From Granulicella aggregans (GTDB lineage: Bacteria > Acidobacteriota > Terriglobia > Terriglobales > Acidobacteriaceae), in assembly GCF_014203275.1 (NCBI RefSeq), contig NZ_JACHIP010000007.1, positions 1-64,000 of the forward strand: a stretch of 64,000 nt of DNA, written 5' to 3'. Under the pieces are notes generated by a model that did not search any database, was not told where the DNA came from, and saw nothing but the letters and a program-made list of their open reading frames with translations. Below are positions 36,097 to 45,500 of the stretch, piece after piece; the first letter of the stretch is position 1, and every line of letters starts with the position of its first letter. The position numbers and the translations under genes were made by a program.

Positions 36097-36849
36097 CTAA
36101 ATACCCGCTCCGCCCGATACAAAGATCGTCTCGCCGGTGATCCAGCGCGCATCCTCAGAAGCGAGGAAAACCGTGGGCAGAGCAATATCCGCCGGCAGAC
36201 CAGTACGGCCAAGCGGGGTGGTTGCAATGGTCTGCTTCTCCATATCGCTGCCAATGATACCGAGACTCTCCGCGCCTTCGGTCACAACCATGCCGGGATT
36301 GATGGCATTGACGCGAATCTTGCGTGGCCCAAGCTCCTTGGCAAGCGACTTGGTGATGGTGTCGAGCGCTCCCTTGGTTCCCGAGTAAACCGAACCAAAC
36401 GGCGGAGCAAGCGTGCTGACCACGGAACTGATATTGACGATACTGCCGCCGGTCTCAGGAAAGAGGGGCAGCGCATGTTTAGTGGCAAGAAAGACGCCAA
36501 GCACGTTCGTGTCGTACTGGCGGTGGTAGTCCTCCACTGTGATCTGTTCGACCGGCGAAAATGCGAAGACGCCCGCGTTGTTGATCAGGATATCGACCTT
36601 GCCGTAGGCTTCCTTGGTCTTCGCAAAGAGATTGATTACTTCGTCCTCTCTAGCAACGCTGCCGCCAATCGCGATGGCCTTGCCGCCGGCCTTGACGATC
36701 TCGTCGACGACCTTGTCAGCGCCCTCTTTGCTCGAAGCATAGTTCACAACCACTGAGGCTCCCTCAGCCGCCAGGTGTTTGGCAATCGACGCGCCGATGC
36801 CCTTCGATGCTCCAGTAACCACTGCAACTTTATCCGCAAGCTTCGCCAT
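36097..36849 (-). CDS. Short-chain dehydrogenase/reductase (FabG-like)
   Basis: 250 aa from ATG at 36849 (GAGGAAG upstream). Classical SDR: TGASKGIG, NNAG, Ser in ISSVVS, YSGTK catalytic Tyr/Lys, and C-terminal VSGGAGI. Resembles glucose or 3-oxoacyl reductases; the substrate is not set. Stands alone, divergent from aceE. Confidence 0.88.
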   Translation of the reverse strand: MAKLADKVAVVTGASKGIGASIAKHLAAEGASVVVNYASSKEGADKVVDEIVKAGGKAIAIGGSVAREDEVINLFAKTKEAYGKVDILINNAGVFAFSPVEQITVEDYHRQYDTNVLGVFLATKHALPLFPETGGSIVNISSVVSTLAPPFGSVYSGTKGALDTITKSLAKELGPRKIRVNAINPGMVVTEGAESLGIIGSDMEKQTIATTPLGRTGLPADIALPTVFLASEDARWITGETIFVSGGAGI

Positions 36850-37038
36850 ATGGTGCTTCCTCTTTCGTTTACTCGGACTCGCCATTTCGCGAGTCACCTA
36901 GTTGATGTGAGGCTATTCCCAACGATGCAGAATTCCGCTCCGACTCGCCGTTCACAGCGTGGAAATGATTCTCAAGGTGACGTTTCCCGCTGCACCTATT
37001 ATCTTTATCAATAGCGCTATTAGAGGAACCCAACACCC

Positions 37039-39744
37039 ATGTCGACCAAGCTCGAAGCACCTGACCAGACCGCTACCCAAATCGATCACTCTGCAGAAGT
37101 CTCCGAGTGGATTGAAGCCTTCGACGATGTCGTCGCAGCCGACTGGCAACACGGTGCCGAGCTCCTCGAAGCCCTCCGCCAACGAGCCCGCGAGGCTGGC
37201 GTGCCCACTCCCACCGAACTAACCACGCCGTATCGCAACACCATCCCCAAGCACGACGAAGTCCCGTACCCAGGCGACCGCGCCCTCGAGCGCCGCGTAG
37301 AAAGCCTCATCCGCTGGAACGCCATGGCCATGGTCCACGGCCAGAACAAGAAGGACGCCGGCATCGGCGGCCACATCTCGACCTACTCCTCGCTCGCGAC
37401 GCTGCTCGAAGTCGGCTTCAACCACTTCTTCCACGCCAAGTACCCCTCGCCCACCGGCGGCCCGCAGCAGCCCGGAGACTTCATCTACTTCCAGGGCCAC
37501 GCCTCGCCCGGCGTCTACGCCCGCGCCTTCCTCGAAGGCCGCTTCGACGAGTCCCGCCTCGGCAACTTCCGCCACGAACTCCGTGGCGAGCCTGGCCTCA
37601 GCTCCTACCCGCACCCGTGGCTGATGAAGGACTTCTGGAACTTCCCAACTGTATCGATGGGCATCGGCCCGCTCAATGCCATCTACCAGGCGCGCTTCAT
37701 GAAGTACCTGGAGAATCGCGGCCTCATCGAAGCCACGCCGCGCAAGGTCTGGGCCTTCGTCGGAGACGGCGAGACCGACGAGGTCGACACCCTCGGTGCC
37801 ATCTCGCTCGGCGCGCGCGAGAAGCTCGACAACCTCGTCTTCGTCGTCAACTGCAACCTGCAGCGTCTCGATGGCCCGGTCCGTGGCAACAAGCGCATCA
37901 TTGACGAGCTCGAAGGCGTCTTCCACGGCGCGGGATGGAACGTCATCAAGGTCATCTGGGGCAGCGACTGGGACGCCCTCTTCGAGCGCGACCACACCGG
38001 CCTTCTCCTCCGCCGCATGGAAGAGTGCGTCGATGGCGACTTCCAGAACTTCAAAGCCAAGGACGGCGCGTATCTCCGCGAGCACTTCTTCGGCAAATAT
38101 CCCGAGCTTCTCGAACTCGTCAAGGACATCTCCGACGATGACCTCGCCCGCCTGCACCGCGGCGGTCACGACCCGATCAAGATCTACAACGCCTACAAGC
38201 GTGCGCTAGAGCACAAGGGCAGCCCTACCGTCATCCTCGCCAAAACCGTGAAGGGCTACGGCCTCGGTTCCGCACAAGCTCGCAATGCCACGCACTCTGA
38301 GAAGAAGCTGGCTGACGACGCGCTCGCTGCCTTCGTGAAGCGCTTCGACATCCCGGTCCCCGAGGAAGCAGCCAAGGATGGGGCCTTCTATCGCCCGGCT
38401 CCGGACTCGCCAGAGATTGCGTACATGCAGAAGCGCCGTTCGGCACTCGGCGGCTACCTGCCCACCCGCGAGACCCCAAAGCTCGGATTTACCGCTCCCG
38501 GCCTCGACTACTTCAAGGAGTGGACGGCAGGCTCCGGCAAACGCGCCGTCTCCACCACCATGGGCTTCGTGAACATCCTTAAGCACCTGCTGAAAGATCC
38601 GACCCTTGGCAAGTTCGTCGTTCCGATCGTGCCCGACGAAGGCCGCACCTTCGGTCTTGAGTCCGTTATCCGTCAGGTCGGCATCTACGCGTCTGAAGGC
38701 CAGAAGTACACGCCGCACGATGCGGACATGCTTCTGTACTACCGCGAAGCCAAGGACGGCCAGATCCTCGAAGAGGGTATCACCGAGGCTGGTTCCATGG
38801 CCTCCTTCACCGCCGCTGGAACTGCGTACTCCAACTACGGTGTTCCGTCGATTCCCTTCTACATGTACTACTCCATGTTCGGCTTCCAGCGCATCGGAGA
38901 CATGGTCTGGGCCTTCGCGGACTCGCGCGGCAAGGGCTTCCTCATGGGCGGAACCGCCGGTCGCACCACCATGCTCGGCGAAGGCCTTCAGCATCAGGAC
39001 GGCCATTCGCTCGTGCTATCAAGCACCGTTCCCACCTGCGTCACCTTCGACCCCGCCTACGTCTTCGAACTGGCTATCGTGCTTCAGGACGGCATCCGCC
39101 GCATGTACCAGGAGGGCGAAGACGTCTTCTATTACGTCACCATGTACAACGAAGATTACGAACAGCCCGCGATGCCGGAAGGCGCGGCCGAGGGTGTTCT
39201 AAAGGGCCTTTACAAGTTCCGCGCCGCGACGAACGGTCCGGCACAGGCGCAGCTCTTCGGCAGCGGCCCTATTCTCAACGAAGTGCTCCGCGCGCAGACC
39301 ATCCTCGCCGAGAAGTACAACATTCCCACGGACGTCTGGAGCGTTCCCAGCTACACGGAGGTCCGCCGCGAGGCACTCTCCGTCGAGCGCTGGAACCGCC
39401 TCCACCCCGCCTCTCCCGAGCGCAAGCCGTACCTTGTCGCGGCGCTCGAAGGCGCAGGCGGCCCCATCATCGCCGCCAGCGACTACATGAAGTCCATCCC
39501 GGACGCCCTTGCCCCGTGGCTGAACGTCACTAGCCAGCGACTCGTCACCCTTGGCACGGACGGCTTCGGCCGCTCCGACAACCGCGAACATCTCCGCCGC
39601 CACTTTGAGGTCTCTGCCGAAGCCATCGCCGGGGCCACCCTCTCAAAGCTTGCCCGTGACGGCAAGATCAAGCCCAAGAAGGCCCAGCAAGCGCTCGTCG
39701 AACTTAACCTCGACACCGAAGCTGCCGACCCAGCTCACGCATAA
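37039..39744 (+). CDS. aceE: Pyruvate dehydrogenase E1, homodimeric type
   Basis: 901-aa TPP-dependent decarboxylase feeding the pyruvate dehydrogenase complex. Full-length AceE: start EWIEAFDDVVAA, GGHISTYSSLATLLEVGFNHFF, TPP motif GDGETDE...NCN, then the pyrimidine and C-terminal domains (EGITEAGSMASFTAAGTAYS; DGFGRSDNRE). No lipoyl domain, and no aceF or lpd in the window. An E1-alpha-like gene without TPP motif follows 36 nt on. Confidence 0.96.
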   Translation: MSTKLEAPDQTATQIDHSAEVSEWIEAFDDVVAADWQHGAELLEALRQRAREAGVPTPTELTTPYRNTIPKHDEVPYPGDRALERRVESLIRWNAMAMVHGQNKKDAGIGGHISTYSSLATLLEVGFNHFFHAKYPSPTGGPQQPGDFIYFQGHASPGVYARAFLEGRFDESRLGNFRHELRGEPGLSSYPHPWLMKDFWNFPTVSMGIGPLNAIYQARFMKYLENRGLIEATPRKVWAFVGDGETDEVDTLGAISLGAREKLDNLVFVVNCNLQRLDGPVRGNKRIIDELEGVFHGAGWNVIKVIWGSDWDALFERDHTGLLLRRMEECVDGDFQNFKAKDGAYLREHFFGKYPELLELVKDISDDDLARLHRGGHDPIKIYNAYKRALEHKGSPTVILAKTVKGYGLGSAQARNATHSEKKLADDALAAFVKRFDIPVPEEAAKDGAFYRPAPDSPEIAYMQKRRSALGGYLPTRETPKLGFTAPGLDYFKEWTAGSGKRAVSTTMGFVNILKHLLKDPTLGKFVVPIVPDEGRTFGLESVIRQVGIYASEGQKYTPHDADMLLYYREAKDGQILEEGITEAGSMASFTAAGTAYSNYGVPSIPFYMYYSMFGFQRIGDMVWAFADSRGKGFLMGGTAGRTTMLGEGLQHQDGHSLVLSSTVPTCVTFDPAYVFELAIVLQDGIRRMYQEGEDVFYYVTMYNEDYEQPAMPEGAAEGVLKGLYKFRAATNGPAQAQLFGSGPILNEVLRAQTILAEKYNIPTDVWSVPSYTEVRREALSVERWNRLHPASPERKPYLVAALEGAGGPIIAASDYMKSIPDALAPWLNVTSQRLVTLGTDGFGRSDNREHLRRHFEVSAEAIAGATLSKLARDGKIKPKKAQQALVELNLDTEAADPAHA

Positions 39745-39780
39745 GGGTCGGCGCTTGCACAACCGATCGAGGAGAAACAA

Positions 39781-40638
39781 TTGAAGTCCCCAAAGAAGAG
39801 TGGCGCTCCCGCAGTTGAAGTTCCATGGGAGAATCCCCTCATCCCGAATAAGCGCCTCCGCGAGCTCTACACGGCCATGGCAGAACTTCGCCTGCTCGAA
39901 GAGCACATCGCGACCATCCAGCGCCGTGCCAAGCCCTCGTCACGCCTGCAAGTCAATCCCGGCGAAGAAGCATGCCGGGTCAGCGCCGCTCTTTCGCTGC
40001 TGACAGACGACGTCACGAGTGACCCAGCTCCCGGCATCGCAACCCGTTTTCTTCGCGGCGGGAAGCTGGCGGGGATTCTACAAAGCGCGGAACTCGACGT
40101 CGATGCTACCCAGCCGGTCTCCACAGAGCTTCCCTTTGCGATAGACCCTGAGAGACGCCTGCTCCTCGCCATCGGCGCGGCCCTGGCACTCGCCTCAAAG
40201 AAGAAGGGGCAGCTCGTCCTGGCAAATATCTACCCAGGCGAACTCACGCTTCCCGAGTGGAAGCCCATCTTTCGCCTCGCCTCCGCGCACTCCGCGCCCA
40301 TCCTCTTCGTCGCCCTGCCTGCATTCGGCAACTCGCCCAAACCTGGCAAGCTCGCTGAGCTCTCCACCTCCGCGAGCGTTCCTGGCATCCCCGTCGACGC
40401 TGTCGATGCTGTCGCCCTCTACCGCGTCGTGCAGGAGTCCATGGTCCGCGTGCGCGCCGGTGGCGGCCCCGTCCTCATGGAATGTGTTCCCTTCCAGCTT
40501 GCTGGACAAGATCCACAGTCCAGCGATCCCGTCCTTGCGATGCGTGCCTCGCTCGTCCACCGCCAGATCGCCGACGATGCCTGGTTCCATTCCATCGATA
40601 CCCGCTTCACCGCCCGCCTCAAGGCCGTCAAGCTTTAG
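39781..40638 (+). CDS. Degenerate E1-alpha-like protein next to aceE
   Basis: 285 aa from TTG at 39781, 36 nt after aceE with GGAGAAAC before it. LRELYTAMAELRLLEEHIATIQ and EEACRVSAALSLLTDDV are like the start of heterodimeric PDH/BCKDH E1-alpha. GAALALASKKKG follows, where the GDGxxN TPP motif should be, but the sequence is NIYPGELTLPEWKPIF. The C-terminus keeps the VLMECVPFQ and DPVLAMR elements of E1-alpha. It cannot bind TPP in the normal way. It may modulate AceE, be structural, or be decaying; no partner E1-beta is visible. Confidence 0.75.
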   Translation: MKSPKKSGAPAVEVPWENPLIPNKRLRELYTAMAELRLLEEHIATIQRRAKPSSRLQVNPGEEACRVSAALSLLTDDVTSDPAPGIATRFLRGGKLAGILQSAELDVDATQPVSTELPFAIDPERRLLLAIGAALALASKKKGQLVLANIYPGELTLPEWKPIFRLASAHSAPILFVALPAFGNSPKPGKLAELSTSASVPGIPVDAVDAVALYRVVQESMVRVRAGGGPVLMECVPFQLAGQDPQSSDPVLAMRASLVHRQIADDAWFHSIDTRFTARLKAVKL

Positions 40639-40678
40639 TCACGTTACCTGATTTAGACTTAGGGCTATCGAGGTGCAG

Positions 40679-42610
40679 GTGCGTACAGCATTTCTACTTG
40701 CCGTGGCGGGTATCGCTTCGGCTCTCTGTTCTCCGCTTTTAGCCCAATCGACAACCCCGTCACTCAATTTCAGTGCCAGAGTTCCCTTCGAATTGACGGA
40801 GGCAGCGATCATCCCTGCGCCCGGCCAGCAGGTTCAGTCCGTTCCCGCTCCTACACCCAATCAGGGACCAATACCTTCGCTCCCCGCCTATCTGCCGGTG
40901 CCGTTGCCTCCTGCGGAGCTTCCGCCGCCCACACCTCCGTCTCATCCTTTTCCCGAAATCAACGCCTACGATCCCGGCGTCCTCCTGGCGCTGCCGGACC
41001 GGTCCGGCTCGGTCTATATCCCCGTCGACAACTGGATCTACCCCGAACTTGTCCGCCTGTACGAACTCGGCTATGCGGACACACTCTCGCTCGGTTTGCG
41101 CCCATGGACCCGCCGCTCCGTTCTCCACGTCCTAGAAAAGTCGCAGGCCGAGATCCTCAACGGCGACAGCGAGGAGGCTAAAGGCATCTTCGCGACGCTG
41201 GTCGACGAGTTAGACACGGAGCGCGAGACCGGACACGCCGCGCGCCCCATCGTCTACGGCACGGAGTCCGTCTACACGCGCCTGATGGGCATCTCCGGCA
41301 CGCCGCTGCGCGACAGCTTCCACCTCGGTCAGACCATCAGCAACGACTACGGCCGCCCCTACGAACACGGCTTCAACGCCATTGCCGGATTCTCCACGCT
41401 AGCTGAAGCGGGCCGATTCTCGCTCTACGTTCGGGCCGAGTACGAACATGCTCCCTCAGCAACTGGGTACTCGCTTGCCTTGGCTAACCAACTCTCCCTC
41501 GGCGACATCATCGGACCCTACCAGGCCCCGAACGCTCCGCAGGCCACCATTCCCGCCGGCCCCATCTCCGCCCAGAATCCCTTTCGCATCGTCGAAGCGA
41601 ACCTGTCGTATCACGTGCTCAGCCACGAGATCTCCTTCGGCAAGTCCGACGCCTGGCTCGGTCCCGCCGCCGGTGCTTCCATGGCCTGGTCGAACAACGC
41701 CGAAGACATCTACTCCTTCCGCATCAATCGCATCGAGCCCCTTCGGATTCCTCTGCTCTCACGAATCACCGGGCCTTTCCGTTACGACTTCTTTTACGGC
41801 AGCCTCAAGGGTCACACCGCCCCCAACAGCCCCTACGTCCACTCAGAATCACTCAGCTTCCAGCCCACCGGCAACCTTCAAATCGGTTTCCAACGCACCA
41901 TCATCTTCGGCGGCAAAGACCATGCCCCGGTCACGCTTCACACCTTCCTGAAGGGCTTCTTCAGCACGGCAAATACCACCGCTGCTGAGAAATTCTCACG
42001 GGCCGACCCTGGCGCGCGCTTCAGCTCCTTCAATCTCAGCTATCGCCTGCCATACCTGCGCCACTACGCAACCTTCTACGTTGACTCCAACGTCCACGAC
42101 GACGTCTCGCCCATCGATGCTCCCCGCCGCGCTGCCTTCCGGACTGGCATCGACCTCTCCCAGTTCCCCCGCATCCCGAAGCTTGAACTCCGCGTCGAAG
42201 CCGTCTCCACCGACCCCCGCATCACTCAAAGCCAGCAAGGTGGATTCTTCTACTACGAGACCGTTCAGAAGCAGGGCTACACCAACAAGGGTCTCTTGCT
42301 CGGCGACTCCATCGGTCGCGAGGCCAAGGGCGGCCAGGCGTGGCTCACCTATCACCTCGCCCCCAAAGAGTGGATCCAGCTTGAATATTTGAACAAGAAG
42401 ATACCCAATGACTTCGTGGGAGGCACCACCCAGAACCAGTTCAAAGCCTCGGTCGTGAAGCGCTTCCACCAGGACATCGAACTCAATGCTTACGTCCAGT
42501 ACGAAGCTTGGAAAGCACCTATCTACAAGACTGGAAGACAATCAGATACCACCGCCGCGGCCCAGGTCACCTGGTTCCCCAAATTGCACTCCACCACGCT
42601 CAATAAATAA
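40679..42610 (+). CDS. Wzi-like capsule-assembly outer-membrane protein
   Basis: About 643 aa; GTG at 40679 is chosen because GAGG precedes it by five bases (GTG at 40673 is the alternative). Signal peptide, Pro-rich linker (residues 60-95), then the YIPVDNWIYPELVRLYELGY segment and many alternating beta strands ending in an aromatic-rich barrel. Fits PF14052 (capsule assembly Wzi). Probably an outer-membrane barrel involved in polysaccharide display; an exopolysaccharide cluster lies 4 kb on. No terminal Phe, so barrel closure is uncertain. Confidence 0.75.
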   Translation: MRTAFLLAVAGIASALCSPLLAQSTTPSLNFSARVPFELTEAAIIPAPGQQVQSVPAPTPNQGPIPSLPAYLPVPLPPAELPPPTPPSHPFPEINAYDPGVLLALPDRSGSVYIPVDNWIYPELVRLYELGYADTLSLGLRPWTRRSVLHVLEKSQAEILNGDSEEAKGIFATLVDELDTERETGHAARPIVYGTESVYTRLMGISGTPLRDSFHLGQTISNDYGRPYEHGFNAIAGFSTLAEAGRFSLYVRAEYEHAPSATGYSLALANQLSLGDIIGPYQAPNAPQATIPAGPISAQNPFRIVEANLSYHVLSHEISFGKSDAWLGPAAGASMAWSNNAEDIYSFRINRIEPLRIPLLSRITGPFRYDFFYGSLKGHTAPNSPYVHSESLSFQPTGNLQIGFQRTIIFGGKDHAPVTLHTFLKGFFSTANTTAAEKFSRADPGARFSSFNLSYRLPYLRHYATFYVDSNVHDDVSPIDAPRRAAFRTGIDLSQFPRIPKLELRVEAVSTDPRITQSQQGGFFYYETVQKQGYTNKGLLLGDSIGREAKGGQAWLTYHLAPKEWIQLEYLNKKIPNDFVGGTTQNQFKASVVKRFHQDIELNAYVQYEAWKAPIYKTGRQSDTTAAAQVTWFPKLHSTTLNK

Positions 42611-42701
42611 CCGATAGACCTGCGTAGGTGTCCGATCTTCGCACCGCACCAAAGTGTCACGGCGGCTTTGACGTTCTCGCGCCATACTGTCTGGAACGAA
42701 G

Positions 42702-45212
42702 ATGCGACCCGTGAAGACTAGCCTCTGTATAGCTGCCTGTGCGCTTTGCTTCTATCTCAGCGTGCCAGGACTGTGCGCGCAGATCGCGCCTCCCAACTCC
42801 AAGACCGGCAAGCCTGCTGTGACTGATCCCACGCGGATGCCCGATCTGATAGAAAGCCACGGTCGCATCAGCCTACCTGCACCTGCAAAGCCGTTTCCGC
42901 TTGGAGAGGACACCGCACTCTCCCTGACCCTCAAAGGTCCATCCCCACTTCACATCTTCACCTCTCAGAGCACCGTCGATGCAAAGGGCGTATTGTCGTC
43001 GAGGATCGAGGGCGGAGATGCGGAGGTTACGCTTCAGCGGACGGCCGAAGGGCAAACTTTCTTCAACATTGTTCCGCAGCGACCTGGCAAGTTAAGAGTC
43101 TCGGTGGACGTCTCCTTTTCGGATGGCGGCTTGGAACAGGCATCCGCCATCGTAGACGTGGTCGCGACTAAACCGCCGACCCGCCTGAACGCGGGATTTG
43201 CTCTTGGCGGTATCGGACGGATGAGACTCGATCTATCCGAGTACGGGCGGCGGGAGTTTCTAAGGATCAGCGCGACGTACGTTGGGATCAAGAATCCACT
43301 GCCCATAGACATAGCCCAGGCGCAGTTCAAGGTCACGATGCCCGGCGGACCGCCGCCAATAGCCTTCGATCCGAAGACGTTGGAGGTCAAGGCACTCCGG
43401 ACTGGCCATGCGCTCATTGAGGCGCTTTACGCTGGGCTCTCGCTCAAAACCTGCATTCAGGTTCGCGAAAGCCGTGAGGGATACGACCGGTCTGATTGCA
43501 GCGAGCTATCAGCGGATCATGACAGACCGGCTCCAACCGCTGGCGGGAGCCCGTCAGCCTACGAGTCCCGACTTCCCTACGAAGCGAATGACAATCGTAT
43601 CGGGCGATTTCTCGCGGACGACCGGGTCGAAGTCGTCCCGCCGAGCAAGCCGTTGCACATCGCAATGGACAATCCAGTTACCCTCCGCTTGAACGGACCG
43701 GCGGCGGTGCGGATTGATTGCCATCCTTCGTCGAACAGCAACCCATGTGAAGCGTGGAAGGGGGAATGGTCACGCACAGGCATGCCATTCAAGCAGAACG
43801 ATGACGGCACGGTCGCGCTGAATCTCTTCCCCATGAACTTCGGCACAAACGAGTTCACCTTCTCCGTTCTCTTCGTCGATGGGGGCGTAGCTCTCAAGAA
43901 AATGACTGCGGAGGTGGATTCCGGCAACGTAAAGCCGATCTCCATCGGTCAACCTTGTGCTGCCGAAAGCACCGATGCCGATCTTCCGCTGGCGCTGGTG
44001 CCACCGAAGGACGGTCACGAAGTCTTCCCAGGTAAGAGCACGCTCTCCACATACGCCTGCTACAGCGGTGTCCGCACCTCGGTCAGCGTCCCAACCACAG
44101 CTGTGAAGTATCAAATTAGGAGCGAGGGCAAAGAAGCCCCGATCGAGTTCGATGCCTCAACCGGCACGGTTAAGGCGATCCGATCCGGCCAGGCGCTCGT
44201 TCAGCGGAGCTTCGCGGGACTGACCAGCACGACGTGTGTTGTCGTAGCCCCGATGGAGGACCCGGAAGCGTCGAACTGCCGCCATCTGCGTGCAAAGTAC
44301 GGAGTTCCACTGCCACAGCTAAAGGCGAAGGTCCTTCCGCCGGAGACAGAGGATGAGCCGGAACGCCCCGCAGCGGGCAGACCTGGAAGTATTGGCGTCA
44401 TCCAGTTGGGATCCGGGAAGACGCCGCCGATTCCGGTTATCAGTGCCCTGGCTGGTGCCAGGCTCTCGCCGAATGTCCGCGACCGTTTCAACGCGGATGC
44501 GCGCTTGACTTTTGCCATGGCGGGTTTAGCAGTGGAACTCGGTCAACCCACCAACCTCCCTGTCCGCTTCACCGGCCCTGCAGTCCTCTCAGTCAAGATC
44601 CAGCAGGAACTGATCCGCTACTCCGCAAAGTTTGGCGCTCTTCCGTATGAAGAGTCCGCGTACATGGAAGAGCGCAACGCAAACCGGATCGGACGCAACC
44701 CTGATGGGAGCACCTATCTCCACATCGTGCCGCTGCGGACAGGAACGGCCGAGTTCCACATATCGGTGTTATTTGTGGACGGTGGCGTTGCTACCCGCAT
44801 CGTCCGTTTGCCGGTGAAACTGGCCGCCAGCCCGCAGCCGCGCCTCGTCAACGGGCTCGAAGACACGATGCGCGGCACACAGTTCGAGGCTACGACGCTG
44901 CACCTGGCCGCTGCTCCGCCCGGCACCCGCAATCTATTCCCCTTCCTCTACTTCGAGGGCACAAGAAGCTCGATTTCACTCAGCCCTGGCGAAGTCGAAT
45001 TTTCCCTAAAAGACACCAACGCCAAACCTATAGTCCACCTTGAACCAAACACAGGGAAGGTGACTGCTCTGCGAGCGGGGCACACCCTGGTCAAGACCCG
45101 CTACGCCGGCATCGAGACTGAGACTTGCGTCGTCGTCGTGGATGACATAACGGCGGGAGACGCATCGACCTGCCGGGAGCTTCGCGATCCAGCACTGTCG
45201 ACCAGACCGTAA
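42702..45212 (+). CDS. Secreted protein with three internal repeats, unknown
   Basis: 836 aa, signal peptide ending GLCAQ. Three repeats of about 230-250 residues (approximately 60-270, 290-545, 600-830). Each has a GPxxLxI strand, a (N/H)xxPxxxGxxxFxxSVLFVDGGV strand pair, an Ig-like (PxxFDPxTGxVxALRxGHALVxxxYAGL) segment and a TCVVV...CRxLR end with two cysteines. BIG2-like adhesion or envelope protein, inferred. It stands between the Wzi-like gene and the ugd region, and I know no named family. Confidence 0.75.
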   Translation: MRPVKTSLCIAACALCFYLSVPGLCAQIAPPNSKTGKPAVTDPTRMPDLIESHGRISLPAPAKPFPLGEDTALSLTLKGPSPLHIFTSQSTVDAKGVLSSRIEGGDAEVTLQRTAEGQTFFNIVPQRPGKLRVSVDVSFSDGGLEQASAIVDVVATKPPTRLNAGFALGGIGRMRLDLSEYGRREFLRISATYVGIKNPLPIDIAQAQFKVTMPGGPPPIAFDPKTLEVKALRTGHALIEALYAGLSLKTCIQVRESREGYDRSDCSELSADHDRPAPTAGGSPSAYESRLPYEANDNRIGRFLADDRVEVVPPSKPLHIAMDNPVTLRLNGPAAVRIDCHPSSNSNPCEAWKGEWSRTGMPFKQNDDGTVALNLFPMNFGTNEFTFSVLFVDGGVALKKMTAEVDSGNVKPISIGQPCAAESTDADLPLALVPPKDGHEVFPGKSTLSTYACYSGVRTSVSVPTTAVKYQIRSEGKEAPIEFDASTGTVKAIRSGQALVQRSFAGLTSTTCVVVAPMEDPEASNCRHLRAKYGVPLPQLKAKVLPPETEDEPERPAAGRPGSIGVIQLGSGKTPPIPVISALAGARLSPNVRDRFNADARLTFAMAGLAVELGQPTNLPVRFTGPAVLSVKIQQELIRYSAKFGALPYEESAYMEERNANRIGRNPDGSTYLHIVPLRTGTAEFHISVLFVDGGVATRIVRLPVKLAASPQPRLVNGLEDTMRGTQFEATTLHLAAAPPGTRNLFPFLYFEGTRSSISLSPGEVEFSLKDTNAKPIVHLEPNTGKVTALRAGHTLVKTRYAGIETETCVVVVDDITAGDASTCRELRDPALSTRP

Positions 45213-45276
45213 AAGCTGTACTCGTTTCAGTGTTTAAAAGGCAACTTCGGATGTCTAACGAAATCAGGCTCTCAGT

Positions 45277-45366
45277 CAGCAAGACATCGCAAAGATAAGA
45301 GCCGAAAAATCCGGCAGCTCCCGTAACCAGAACTCGTTGCGACAAAGGGTTGCTTCCGTCTTGCAT
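45277..45366 (-). pseudogene. Truncated SDR (UDP-glucuronate decarboxylase/epimerase) remnant
   Basis: From ATG at 45366 the frame reads MQDGSNPLSQRVLVTGAA and GFFGSYLCDVLLTES, then leaves homology. RVLVTGAAGFFGSYLCDVLL is the NAD-binding start (GxxGxxG) of extended SDRs such as UXS. The remaining ~280 codons are absent; the frame merges into the 3' end of the 42702 gene. It lies downstream of ugd, where UXS/epimerase genes often follow, beyond a terminator. Confidence 0.75.
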
Positions 45367-45449
45367 GGGCAGCCATAGCCGCCTTTGTAGCGGCCCGCCA
45401 ATGACAGTCGACTGGCCATCAATCGCCGGTCTGTGGTTGGGTGTCTCTT

Positions 45450-45489
45450 AACAAGCAAGGCCGTTCCATCGGGAACGGCCCTGCTTGTT
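45450..45489. terminator. Hairpin after ugd
   Basis: 18-bp stem with one A-C mismatch (AACAAGCAAGGCCGTTCC / GGAACGGCCCTGCTTGTT), 4-nt loop, 11 nt past the ugd stop on its strand. Confidence 0.75.
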
Positions 45490-45500
45490 TATGGAGGCTC

